The translations under genes and the position numbers were made by a program. Shown in pieces: positions 28,901 to 35,319 of a DNA stretch of 64,000 nt. The notes below the pieces were generated by a model. That model saw only the letters and a program-made list of their open reading frames with translations, was not told where the DNA came from and did not search any database. Each line of letters opens with the position of its first letter. The first letter of the stretch is position 1. Source of the DNA: Pseudomonadota bacterium (lineage in GTDB: Bacteria; Pseudomonadota; Alphaproteobacteria; Rhizobiales; JAKPQE01); the NCBI GenBank assembly GCA_029572955.1, contig JAKPQE010000085.1, forward strand, positions 1-64,000, written 5' to 3'.

Positions 28901-31900
28901 TGGCGGTGGCCGATGCCGGCATAGATGTCCTCGGAATTGCCGGTCGCCTGATAGCCGGGGGTGAGAATGGCCGAGACCGTCGTCGCCAGCGACTTGTTGA
29001 GGATGATGTCGGCTTCGTCGTCGTGATGGAAGCCGCTCGCATCGTAGCGGTCGGTGATGCGCCGGTCGGTGATCGCGCCGAGGGCGACGCGGATGTCGCC
29101 GCCATTGCCGCCGGTCGCGGCGCCGTGGCCGGACGCATCGCTCTGGAAGTCGGGCATGAAGGCGTCGAGCGCCTGGGCCGCCCGATAGGACGTCAGATCG
29201 TCGGCGAGATAGTCGCTCGACCCGCCGGCCGCGCCGTCGCCGGCGTGGGCGAAGATCCGCTCGCCATGGCCGATATTGGCCTCGCTGATCGAGAAGTTGA
29301 GGGTGCCCTGCGCCGGATGGAGGATGGTCGCGGTGACCGCGATGGCGCCGGCGACGGTCGGATCGGAGACGATGTCGCCCTCGATCAGCATGTCGTTCAG
29401 CGCAATGTCGATATGGCCGCCGCGGCCGCCATGGGCCTCGACCTGGGCGGTTTCCGCAGCCGCCGACGCGGTGCCGCCGGCGCCGCCATGGCCGCTGTAG
29501 AATTCGGCGTAGTCGCCATGGCCGATGACGGCATAGGCCGACTCGTGGTCGCCGACCGCCTGGGCGCCGGTCGTGACGTTGGAGAGCACCGAGATCGCCG
29601 CAAGATCGAGAACGATGTCGCCGCGCAGGCCGCTCGCCATGTCCTCGGCGGTCGCATCGAAGCCGGAAAGGTCGACCGCGTCGTCCACCAGCACCAGCGG
29701 GACCTGATAGTAATTGCCGCGCTGGTCGTCGAAGAACGTGTAGCGCTCGGTCGTCGAACCCGGAATGAGCTGGCCGATCAGCGCGATGTCGGTGGTCGTC
29801 GTGGCCGGATCGGTCAGCGCGAACTCGACCGGGATGCGCTGGCGGAAGTAGTTGTGCGTGCCGGCGCCGAGATCGAGGCTGGCATATTCGTGGCTCGGCT
29901 CGAACAGATGGATCTCGTAGAGATCGTTGGTCGACGCCTGGCCGAGGGAATCGTCGTAGCGGGTGCCCGGACCGGAGTCGTGATAGCGCTGCGCGACGCT
30001 GTCGTCGTAGTAGCGATAGACCTCGCCGCTGTCCGGATTGACGGTGCCGATCAGCGCAATGTCGGTCGTCGTGTTGGCCGCCGTCGCCGCACCGCCGAAA
30101 TTGTCGTCGCCGCTGTCGGCGAGGCGCTGGCGATAGACGCGATAGGCATTGCCGCTCGAACCGTAGAAGAACTCGCCGATATTGTCGGTCGTCTCGGCGG
30201 CCAGCGACGTCTGGACCTCGAGCACGAAATTGTCGAAGTCGCGCGCGTCCGTGCCCTGCGTGACGAGGATGTCACCGGCCCGGCCGCCGCTGTTGCCGAG
30301 CAGCGCGAGGCCGCCATTGCCGGTCGCCACCAGCGCCCGATGGCCATGGCCGACGCCGGCGTGAACGAGATTGCTGGTCGAGGCCGCCTGGGCGCCGACC
30401 GTGTCGGTGGTGGTCAGCGTCAGCGCGCCGCCGGTGAGGCGGATATCGGTGCTGTTGACCCCGCCGTAATAGGCGGTGCCGCCGGCGTTCACGTAGCCGT
30501 CCCACACCGTGCCCTTGACGATGGTCACGTCGCCGCCATTGCCGGCATCGATGCCGGCGGCGCCGAGCCCGCCGCCGCCGGTGCGGATCAGCAGATCGCC
30601 GGAATGGCCGATCTGGGTGAACACCGTGTTGCCGGTCATGAGGCCGGTCTGGGCCGGCGTCGAGACGATGTTGGTGATCGCGATCGCCGCCGCCGAAATG
30701 TCGATCTGGGCGTCGAGAATGTCGGCCTGGTCGATCGACACCGAGCCGCCGTCGAGGCCTTCGCCGCCGCTATAGGTGGTGATCATGTCGGCCGTGGCAT
30801 GGCCGATCCGCACCGACATGTAGTCGAACGTCTCGGCCGGCCGCTGCGGATTGGAGTTGATCGCGGCATTGAGCATCAGCGACAGCGTGTCGATGTCGAT
30901 GTCGCCGGCGATCCGGCCCTCGACGACGGACACGTCGAGGGCGTCGCCGCTCGTCGTCACCGGAACCGGCAGCGACAGCATCGCACCGACCGCGGTCATC
31001 GAGCCGTGGCCGATCTGCGTGCGCTCGTAATTGTCGACCATGTCGCTGGTGAAGAGGGCCCCGCTCTCGAGCGATTCGGCGGCATTCAGGGTGATCGCCG
31101 CGATCGGCAGGCCGAGCTGGCCGGAGAGAGTGATGTCGCTGGTCATGACCCGGCCGGCGACGTCGACGAACGGCGCGATGTCGCCATAGACGAAATCGAC
31201 CGCGCCGTCGCCGGTGACCGCGACGTCGAAGCCGAAGGCGCTGATGTCGGGCGCCTGCATCTCCTCGACGGCGACGATGTCGGAACGGCCGAGGCCGCTC
31301 ACGTCCCAACGGGCGCTGCCGGCCGCGGCCGCGACCAGGATATCGGTGGCGCCGGCAACCTGCGTGCCGGTGGCGTCGAAATAGAAGTGATTGCCGTCGG
31401 CGTCGTCGATGACGTTGAGGTCGGCGTTGAAGGTGACCTCGCCGGCGGTCAGCGTGTTGCCTTCCGCATCCTCGAAATGATCGAAACCGCCGCTGCCGTC
31501 GTTGACCGCGACGACGATATCGCCGGAAGCCGTCTCGACCGCCTCGTTGAGGGCCGCCGTGCCGGTGCCGCCGCCGGCGACGAGGACGTAGGCGGTGACG
31601 CCGCTGTCCGGATCGCTGTCGGCCAGCATGATCGGATTGTCGTCGGCATCGAGGATCGGCGCGTCGGTCGCCGAGGAGGCGAGCGCCGCCTCGAGGGCCG
31701 GATCGTACTCGACGGCATCGTCGGGATTGGTGGTGACGGCACCCGCGGCGTCGAGGAAGTTCCCGGACTCGTCGGTAATGAACAGCCCGATATCACCGGA
31801 TGTGGTCGGGCTCTCCAGGTACTCGACGGTCTCGACCGTCGGCGAGGGCAGACCGGCCGCGTTCATGCCGGCGAGATGATAGCCGTGCGCGCCATGGCCG

Positions 31901-34449
31901 ATCTGCGCCTCGACCGAGAACGGATCGAGGAAGACGACGGTGGAATCGACATCGACCGAGCCGAGCATCACGCCGGCTCCCGACGTCACCACGATGTCGC
32001 CCTGGATGGCGCCATGGGTGTAGTCGACACCTTCCGCCGTGTCGCCGCCGACGATGACCCCGGTGCCGCCGTGGCCGATCTGGGCGCGCGAGAAATCGCG
32101 CATGCCGTCGACGAGGTTGGGCGCCATCGGCGCGGCATTGACCGAAACGAGGCCGACCGCGTCGATATTGATGTCGCCGGAAATCGCGCCCTGCGCGAGC
32201 TTCAGGCCCGAGCCCTCGTTGATCAGCAGCGTGCCGTGGCCGATCTGGGCGTATTCGGTGACGTCGCCATGGGCGTCGAGCGGTCCCTGCACGACCACTG
32301 CGGCACCGGCCGTCACGTTGATGTCGCCGGTGATTTCGGCGACGTTGATGGTATTGTCGCCGAGGAAATTGTCGTGCGGCCGGCCGCCGTGACCGATCTG
32401 CGCGAAATTGATGCTGGTCAGGTCGACGCCGAAGTCGCCGGTCGCGACGCCCGCCGAGCCGGACTGGACGGTGACGATGCCGCCGGCCGTCACGTTGATG
32501 GTGCCGTTGGCGGCGTGGCGCACATTGCCGATGCTGGCATTGTAGTCGGCATAGCCGAGGCCGACCGAAGTCGGGTCGACATAGTCGAGGCCGCTGTCGC
32601 CGGCCCGCTCGCCGCCGACCTGGTAGCCGATCTGGGCATAGCCATCGATGAGCGGCGTATGGCTGCCAAGCACCGAAACGGCGCCGATCGCGACGAAGTC
32701 GTTGCGGCCGAATTCCGAACCGATGGCGACGCCGCCGCCGGTAACGGCGGCCGGGCCGCCGACCTTGATCTCCCTGCCGGCGTTGAACGAAACGCCGCCG
32801 ACGCTCTGCTGGACATAGATGTCGGACGCGTCGAACCCGGCCGGACCGTTGTCGACATACATCTGCGTGTTCTGGATGCGGACGTTGTCGGCCGCGGTGA
32901 TGTCGGTGAGGGCGACGACCTCGAACAGCGTCGCGCCGACCCATTCGATGTCGACGCCGGAGCTGAAGGTCACCGTCGTGTCGGACTGCAGCGACACGTC
33001 GGAAAGCGCGAGCTGGTCGCGGATCGCCTTGTCGGAGATCACCGACGCGGCCAGATTGTCGGCGTTGTCGAGAACGCCGTCGCCGATATTGCCGTCGTCG
33101 ATGCCGGCGCCGATCGCCTCGAAATCGCTGACCACGATCGCCGCCGGGTCGAGCAGCAGCGTGCCCTTGCTGCCGGCGACGGCGCGCAGATCGGCGAGAC
33201 CCTCATAGGCGAGATATTCCTTGCCGGAGACCTCGGCGAGACCGCCGTCGCCACCTTCGGCGCCGCCGCGCGCAGAAATAAAGCCGGCAAAATTCGTCGA
33301 CCCGTCGGCCCACACGACGACCTCGCCGCCGTCGCCGGCGCCGGTCGCGTCGGCAACCAGGCGCGCGCCGCTCTCCACCGTCACGTCGCGGGCATTGACG
33401 ATCGAGCCGTCCTTGCCCTGGTAGCCGCCGCCGACATGGATCGTGCCGCCGCCGAGCAGACCGGAGACGTCGACGAGGCTCGCCGCTTCGATGACGATGT
33501 CCGGCGCCTCGAAGACCACTTCGCCGCCGGTGCCGGCGGCATCCGAGGCGTCGATCTTGGCGCTCGCGACGATCTTCTTCTTGGAGACGACGCGCACCTT
33601 CTTCGCGGTGATCGTGCCGCCGGCCTTGACCGTGCCGCCGCCGCTCAGCATCACGCGGCCGCCGACCTTGGCCGCACCCGTGGCGCGGATCACGCCGGTC
33701 GAATTGACCGCGACGGCATATTCGTTGCCGCCGGCCGCGGCGATCTCGACCGCCGCCGCCTCGATGGCGCCCTTCATATCGACCCGGCCCTTGCCGGCCC
33801 GGATCGAGATGCGGCCGTCGCCCGAATCGGTCGGGCGCAGCAGGATCTCCTCGCCGCCGGCGATGCCGACCGTGCCACCGACGGTCGAGATCTCGGCGCC
33901 TTCCTCGATGTCGACTTCGCGCGACAAGAGGAAGATGTCACCGCCCGACACCGAGCGGATCTTGCCGTGCACCCGGATGCCGCCGTCGATCTCGACGCCC
34001 TTGAAAACCATGTCGCCGCCGGCCAGGAACTCGGCGTCGGAGACATCGAGGGTCGAGGCGACGAACCCGCCGACCTCGATGCGGCCGGTCGGGCCGACGA
34101 CGATGCCGTTCGGATTGATGAGATAGACTTGGCCGTTGGACGCGAGCGTGCCGTAGATCGAGGAGGGATCGGCGCCGACCACTCGGTTGAGCACCGCCGA
34201 CGCGGCCGAGGGCTGGTCGAAGCGGGTGAGCTCGCCAAGGCCGATCGAGAAGCTGTCCCAGTTGATGATCGAGCGGTCGGTCGCCGTGGTCACGACGAGG
34301 GTGGACGGATCGGGAGCATTGAACGACACGTCGCCGGAAACGACGTTCGGACCGGCCGGATTGGCGAGACCGAAATGCGGCACCAACACCGCCGCACCGG
34401 ACACGGTGCCGATCAGCCAAGCCGCCAACTTCCTGTCACGAGCTCGCAT
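16924..34449 (-). CDS. Giant filamentous haemagglutinin-type two-partner secretion exoprotein (TpsA)
   Basis: ATG 34449 with GGGGGA upstream; TPS domain 'NVVSGDVSFNAPDPSTLVVTTATDRSIINWDSFSIG...VLNRVVGADPSSIYGTLASNGQVYLINPNGIVVGPTGRIEVGGFVASTLD'; about 5,840-residue repetitive beta-helix-like body; tpsB lies immediately downstream. Confidence 0.93.
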   Translation of the reverse strand: MRARDRKLAAWLIGTVSGAAVLVPHFGLANPAGPNVVSGDVSFNAPDPSTLVVTTATDRSIINWDSFSIGLGELTRFDQPSAASAVLNRVVGADPSSIYGTLASNGQVYLINPNGIVVGPTGRIEVGGFVASTLDVSDAEFLAGGDMVFKGVEIDGGIRVHGKIRSVSGGDIFLLSREVDIEEGAEISTVGGTVGIAGGEEILLRPTDSGDGRISIRAGKGRVDMKGAIEAAAVEIAAAGGNEYAVAVNSTGVIRATGAAKVGGRVMLSGGGTVKAGGTITAKKVRVVSKKKIVASAKIDASDAAGTGGEVVFEAPDIVIEAASLVDVSGLLGGGTIHVGGGYQGKDGSIVNARDVTVESGARLVADATGAGDGGEVVVWADGSTNFAGFISARGGAEGGDGGLAEVSGKEYLAYEGLADLRAVAGSKGTLLLDPAAIVVSDFEAIGAGIDDGNIGDGVLDNADNLAASVISDKAIRDQLALSDVSLQSDTTVTFSSGVDIEWVGATLFEVVALTDITAADNVRIQNTQMYVDNGPAGFDASDIYVQQSVGGVSFNAGREIKVGGPAAVTGGGVAIGSEFGRNDFVAIGAVSVLGSHTPLIDGYAQIGYQVGGERAGDSGLDYVDPTSVGLGYADYNASIGNVRHAANGTINVTAGGIVTVQSGSAGVATGDFGVDLTSINFAQIGHGGRPHDNFLGDNTINVAEITGDINVTAGAAVVVQGPLDAHGDVTEYAQIGHGTLLINEGSGLKLAQGAISGDINIDAVGLVSVNAAPMAPNLVDGMRDFSRAQIGHGGTGVIVGGDTAEGVDYTHGAIQGDIVVTSGAGVMLGSVDVDSTVVFLDPFSVEAQIGHGAHGYHLAGMNAAGLPSPTVETVEYLESPTTSGDIGLFITDESGNFLDAAGAVTTNPDDAVEYDPALEAALASSATDAPILDADDNPIMLADSDPDSGVTAYVLVAGGGTGTAALNEAVETASGDIVVAVNDGSGGFDHFEDAEGNTLTAGEVTFNADLNVIDDADGNHFYFDATGTQVAGATDILVAAAAGSARWDVSGLGRSDIVAVEEMQAPDISAFGFDVAVTGDGAVDFVYGDIAPFVDVAGRVMTSDITLSGQLGLPIAAITLNAAESLESGALFTSDMVDNYERTQIGHGSMTAVGAMLSLPVPVTTSGDALDVSVVEGRIAGDIDIDTLSLMLNAAINSNPQRPAETFDYMSVRIGHATADMITTYSGGEGLDGGSVSIDQADILDAQIDISAAAIAITNIVSTPAQTGLMTGNTVFTQIGHSGDLLIRTGGGGLGAAGIDAGNGGDVTIVKGTVWDGYVNAGGTAYYGGVNSTDIRLTGGALTLTTTDTVGAQAASTSNLVHAGVGHGHRALVATGNGGLALLGNSGGRAGDILVTQGTDARDFDNFVLEVQTSLAAETTDNIGEFFYGSSGNAYRVYRQRLADSGDDNFGGAATAANTTTDIALIGTVNPDSGEVYRYYDDSVAQRYHDSGPGTRYDDSLGQASTNDLYEIHLFEPSHEYASLDLGAGTHNYFRQRIPVEFALTDPATTTTDIALIGQLIPGSTTERYTFFDDQRGNYYQVPLVLVDDAVDLSGFDATAEDMASGLRGDIVLDLAAISVLSNVTTGAQAVGDHESAYAVIGHGDYAEFYSGHGGAGGTASAAAETAQVEAHGGRGGHIDIALNDMLIEGDIVSDPTVAGAIAVTATILHPAQGTLNFSISEANIGHGERIFAHAGDGAAGGSSDYLADDLTSYRAAQALDAFMPDFQSDASGHGAATGGNGGDIRVALGAITDRRITDRYDASGFHHDDEADIILNKSLATTVSAILTPGYQATGNSEDIYAGIGHRHRLYGEGGIGAIGGTTRNSFDDVLNDGHVAILPDVSGGRGGDVLLSSGNIIGDIVIDGGPVTVTTLPTAANGGFQKVISTIGHTTDLIAVSQAGGASGSLTGDAASGGIVELDESNASISGVYLLDGNGDDEFDLAGVNDACVEGSSPCVLDTAREETNERADFANQREDGVDIAFANYNGGERDGVAETFETLDTYLGSNPTIGGQVHENGDGVSGVSTVVTGNYNDALIEPGQSDDVIFHDYEGDPEYILVPIDDYGQAYTDVDGSGTVTAGDVNVYGDVMGTFARNYSGVADPDQATVDVTYQSALADYRNDSINTTRFGRVVEQYDADIAHKFDVARYVDLDQNGTVDLVDFDGDHRFDIVDIDKDGRYDMIDGRADYVASRVIGGETVTYQFGILDYTAVTGLDPDLPTGGDPLGGKLEGGWTLRNEVTTANLFGVSGINGADAVARTVVEEGDAATIDAYRQSTFTRYQSDLSNANGGRGGDAYVHAGFTQGDIAIDAAGALMVTSGATEEPIEHVPGLFDVAVAQIGHGGYHWADSGANYALRSSGRAETGLLLQHVPDIVIPVGHIPAIGGIGGVGATDAQGGRGGDSWVLEGQARDVDPNPLATAYETDYLVGSVLINVQDYPTEGNLTANPNLSSHSGDDPTGYDADGTSYQDYDAGKPDDNGQLARSDAFAEYVTDRYAYRTADAHDRDGLRIGVDHLELLSVGVTITSAGVITGTNTTVIAKIGHGGLTYATPGLYTGNVTDLRHSTGILTTNFGGSAAGGTEVVEIADGGRGGDGSIETHMMKGETRVDTAAALTVTSVLSAAPRFISGIDTILSQIGHGQIAVATGGVAGAGGSGEWSGNGGRGGDATIVSDGTLDAEVELNVLGAILVSSTHAPGVSTTGTNNIISSRIGHGDWSFAESGIGGAGDPAALSSEQGNQTANGGRGGDVAIEQGGYNGDIRISVLGGLSVTALETPGVTAILPGSFNIATIGHGGQAIGISHPGGVGGLLAASVSGNDRNLVTKVDFDNEMFLGSDRSGGRGGNVSVNIGVGGTGRVTGERGVDNDYGVTDNDGSDIHIQVLGILNVAASVAQANAEIPDVLADPLGAPVRTIDGTMAVIGHTGEARANATLALGGLATASGASEANGGDGGDAIATTGFVQGDIVIDAGGLVNVGAPTGDTATLPGGALFNATAESRIGHLMEAEALGGSGGSTIGSGTISARGGDSGNAIATQDRIWGDIDIEALGIVTVIANDSNPLPASSPTIVSGIGHRMDVKAIAGLIAGANGSIDQTAESLYFTYEALYEFKQRVAAAQTAGQSFADALETGFDGLSNFEQKLVAPFFSSAAYKANVSDKSAYFDDKGIAAFFAKLMVGERDDNFVEDTGAIGYEYAAFDGNDHVDGGLPGGASNDAGNDAGAGDGFNNVYVGVAGFDAADEVLDPDQSTDNISRADDRTYLGAYDPNADAAGSHAGWQTGSGDDTGRDYDDVPYETTEWNRQLVGNQVNDQSTRYEIGALTGEEVDTLVALMSQSGDGGHAVTIQGGYGAGAVEASGPAFLDNQDMPSGIGADNVLRSVAGEIHIEAAAVVVQASALGVAVTDPLGFQSASIGHQAAVYQVKAGDGALALNQGIAGDGGDAGVIQEAFEGNIEIIADSILVSSTYAGAAADKNQLTRIGHRLNIGHDYEKLRPGAGVESVAYVVRAGDGGSGPYAGNGGNVIVDQQGVVSTWNDYDGDGIPDSADVDVLNNGDQDGDGIDDSVDITYVGGLYVANDTRYGDSAGDSVGARGAAGSDGIKDSFNDTDGDFNDADGDGIEDLADVDLIGGGDVDGDGVSDYADVRFDYGMPAGPWGPGNTASNAGGSDRNGYIDESSRGSYGGDGIIDAFNDTDGYFNDIDGDGIEDSADVDVLKNGDHDLDGIDDIADVDFRGYIHNDREAEGSVEVNGDTLLVLELRRWAADPNDVADPADAYTDANGYRHDGDPTTGLFIDHNGNGVFDYAVDEQVFETVTGDINASALTGAVLDRDEVDLGAPNRITGTIASLGLTEQTGGVGSEDVEIVNLAAVTDDDGVFHVMYDGTSGKFYAVQYDTVVQSDGTTRTYMIRGAEYSDPRIIAELTQYEMVVVGDGVADADQTRAMTVALNLTTGINDDSGITTDTASTVAGYDLNRGRFEITALEARYDNNIVDRYETVPTANRDGAVAGADGQGSRLFLINDSDPVAGYTGTGTAIDPRNAQYDVTSAGWIGLLPDTADADFRFNGDADGADNIDNVADVDFTASIDATPVADTFTGITGITAGNDAPARADGARPIRNNIVLWSEGLTGTLTINSLSTTGLGTNETETLVGHSMVVVSARAGDAGIGALGGLDEGVVEGNGGDVAIAQGDLGGDITAYAENLLTVNSTAITGLGLNYTYTRIGHERTIGLDADRHDDLTPGSKLLDEGSIVAGNGGTTDAEDYNTTAEAEGLATTSAHTVLGRLVAGRNVGAFADTTDVEDGDGGNVLITHGVLKGSDNLGNRESVILARNPDAGGFDTDIAIALDSHGAVLINTTGTLAGTGAAYSRITIGLQQHAVATAGDAGAGTAGDGGNVIVSRGAISGDIVAQALNGGAVTVANTPIAGVGAAFSDIQIGHESTFGYELEAINPLGLFATVTSGDGGAGADRYASVRDALVAFLLDEDNTESTNNDGQIEYVAGRVTLTDASKVVADIDNAYRMVEAANKLADRYAPEDQTRLANALAAIGAARTAAHAALENAGTTTLTLDEQVDAVQTAARTTLDAFAFMSATASDAASPIDGTTFTQADLDKIFGVTGFTDDRNDAYTAIEDLTNGEDRGNDGLVAATSAFYAENASKQLGDHADGGDIVYTSANALRDAVPAATIADEGKIAGNVRLVSGIDNESLHFNTAVDPNSGDPIQNLYGDNDALEATNDGSTAGDMLRAAGGTHVDRADYLLGTQDDYSSGLVSITSVATAAAAAAEADTEIGHRRLMWNASGAAGGDAGEGGAISVANVTEGNVVVMADSTVIESDAVVPIGGTYAELHFLHDEEMLNEAGAAIVGSRLGDGGDILASQTVTGGFTLATNGLGVDQTFGAGLTGTGSRAVLQAGHQVDGINLGASQVGTDSANRGGDVSVRQTVAGASATDGTDDIVTFDMDLDEDGNARDLSIQSFSVTGLLPYETIVGSTAEQYGVSGFYTYLPDVRELTTPNLVVTLDDGNDVTAIQTVSGDLEFDVEDLAILGNGPLLTSSVQVGNTGTNVAESGLVGSNADYGGLVTANQTIGGDLNVGTLQSLLVAQVLPTNLGTVHVGHIGVQTARSADDDKTAGDDVEQAPGKRTTDVAATQLVEADLSVTAGDIVVQNNGLGDVWFGHEAFQTLGTEDEGFILATSDINPNTDLVLTTVDPASLPAAVDGTVFGAGLGDLSIRTLLAGEAQIGHRSTSAIDANVTGSVDTAQRIGNPNGGAGDVIATVFNDLAIQDLLGGTAQLGHYVTEAGPVAAATGSIARQLVDSDIVANIGDNLEVGSTAGVAQIGHRSPETNVGQAIGNEVITRQTLAGAITVEVGTDAGGAITGAIDGDDDALIQALAGTARIGHNHADTNGMQVSSGDIWLRVRSDLYVNGGAVGHEHYNASTTTPDSLVRNRITGRTTIGAGQNSPAEDTDLTADVAKFENATINSGYAEVGGQLRFFMPAQQNLTIAGAVTFNDSDVGDPVTARTADASNVFAGTGGISHEHYFELMSTTAAYSLQGAANFTFYFEPAPQQTRQVDVTPILTPYLHSTDPDRRQVYRVSFVDGSGRRQVVRTNFGRNVIGTSSFDIECEEQFGEEQCRVVGYSYEPDRDGNGSQYGFLGSGGNGGYGIVETEYNLDGYRDVPGVPGRQAATGGGQPTPDGRQAALETGRPGAVPGGPIVVAQPIERSSGIANVSFGQQSEPQVTVVAPESDSSEPGVIKVSETAEPTTAGLASGSYHVGARDEGELENRLASQFGTVLASAAGTGNPTR
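22925..23750 (-). other. Thrombospondin type-3-like Ca-binding Asp-rich repeat block inside TpsA
   Basis: 'NDYDGDGIPDSADVDVLNNGDQDGDGIDDSVDITY', 'NDADGDGIEDLADVDLIGGGDVDGDGVSDYADVRF', 'NDIDGDGIEDSADVDVLKNGDHDLDGIDDIADVDF', 'IDHNGNGVFDY'. Confidence 0.8.
27765..28130 (-). other. Second Asp-rich EF-hand/dockerin-like block inside TpsA
   Basis: 'YTDVDGSGTVTAGDVNVYGDV' and 'VDLDQNGTVDLVDFDGDHRFDIVDIDKDGRYDMIDG'. Confidence 0.65.
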
Positions 34450-35236
34450 TCCACATCCCCCGGATTGTGACGTCGATTCGGTGTCGTTCGGACACCGGCG
34501 ACCGGTCACTCAACAGCCATTTGTGGAAGGGTTGCAGGCGCACGTAGCCACGCGCAAAGGCAGCCCTCTTGCCACTTCACCGGAAGGCCTAACAATTCGT
34601 GAACGAGCCCACAACGGGTTCTTGACCACCTCAACCAAAACCGGAAACGCCTAGAGAAACCTCGGGTTTTCCGCACTCAGAATCGGCTCGAAACAGTTCA
34701 TATTTGGCCCACTGGCCGTTCAAGATCAGGCCCGCAAACCAACCCCATTTCAGACTCGGGAACCGCGAAATTCTTAATCGCGGACAACTGTTGCGCGGAT
34801 GCTTCACCCCACGGGAAAACGGTGGATTGCAATTCCGTGACACCCGCCGATCCCGCACCGCCGCCGTCGCCGCTGGTGCCGGCCCCGCCCGATAGTGCCG
34901 GTTCCCGCGCCGGCATCCGCCATTCCGCAGACGCCACAGGGTTGCGCCGGACAAGGCGAACGCGGCGCGGGGCTCGGCGCCGGGATGCCCACCGATTCGC
35001 GCCTCACCATGACCGGCTCGCCGAAGCGCCACCGGCAGGCCGGCACCACCCGGCCGCACGCGAAGATTGCCGCCCGCACGCGCCCCCCGAACGGCATTTC
35101 GATTGAAAAGACCGGAACACACTGAGCCGACGAAAAATACTCAACGGGCAGACATGATGCTGCGGACCCCCTTGAGCCGGCTGATATAAGTGTCTAACAA
35201 ACAACTACTTGGCCGCCCTCCACGACGAATACATGT

Positions 35237-35255
35237 TGAACTACTTCTGAGTTCA
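35237..35255. promoter_or_regulatory. Inverted repeat TGAACT-N7-AGTTCA upstream of the AraC-type gene
   Basis: 6-bp perfect arms about 65 bp upstream of the AraC start, in the tpsA/araC intergenic region. Confidence 0.3.
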
Positions 35256-35319
35256 TATTCGACGACAGGGGCGGGCATTACGTTCAAAAACGAACAGCAG
35301 AAAGACTGAAAGAGGCAGG

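Larger units (their letters stand above)
18000..32650 (-). repeat. Roughly 35-40 imperfect 'xIGHG' protein repeats within TpsA
   Basis: Recurring 'AQIGHGG', 'AVIGHGD', 'SRIGHGD', 'TRIGHRL', 'AQIGHRS' etc., each normally preceded by '(G)GDI.I.A.G.L.V' and often followed by a Gly-rich loop; + strand shows recurrent 'gccatggccgat'-type sequence. Confidence 0.9.

Noticed and set aside
18000-32650. CRISPR-like array from regular recurrence of 'gccatggccgat'
   Set aside because: Repeats are short, imperfect, irregularly spaced and in-frame within a CDS; they encode the IGHG protein repeat.
15088-34470. 6,460-aa plus-strand ORF
   Set aside because: Codon-aligned antisense shadow of tpsA/tpsB; its translation (runs of 'VIGDVAVD..', 'ADRRRGR') has no domain logic, while the minus strand has TPS domain, signal peptide, RBS and a matching tpsB.
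34631-35125. Small ORFs in the tpsA/araC intergenic region (34631-35122 -, 34822-35106 +, 34895-35125 +)
   Set aside because: No RBS/start support, no domain signature, mutually overlapping in several frames; treated as non-coding.
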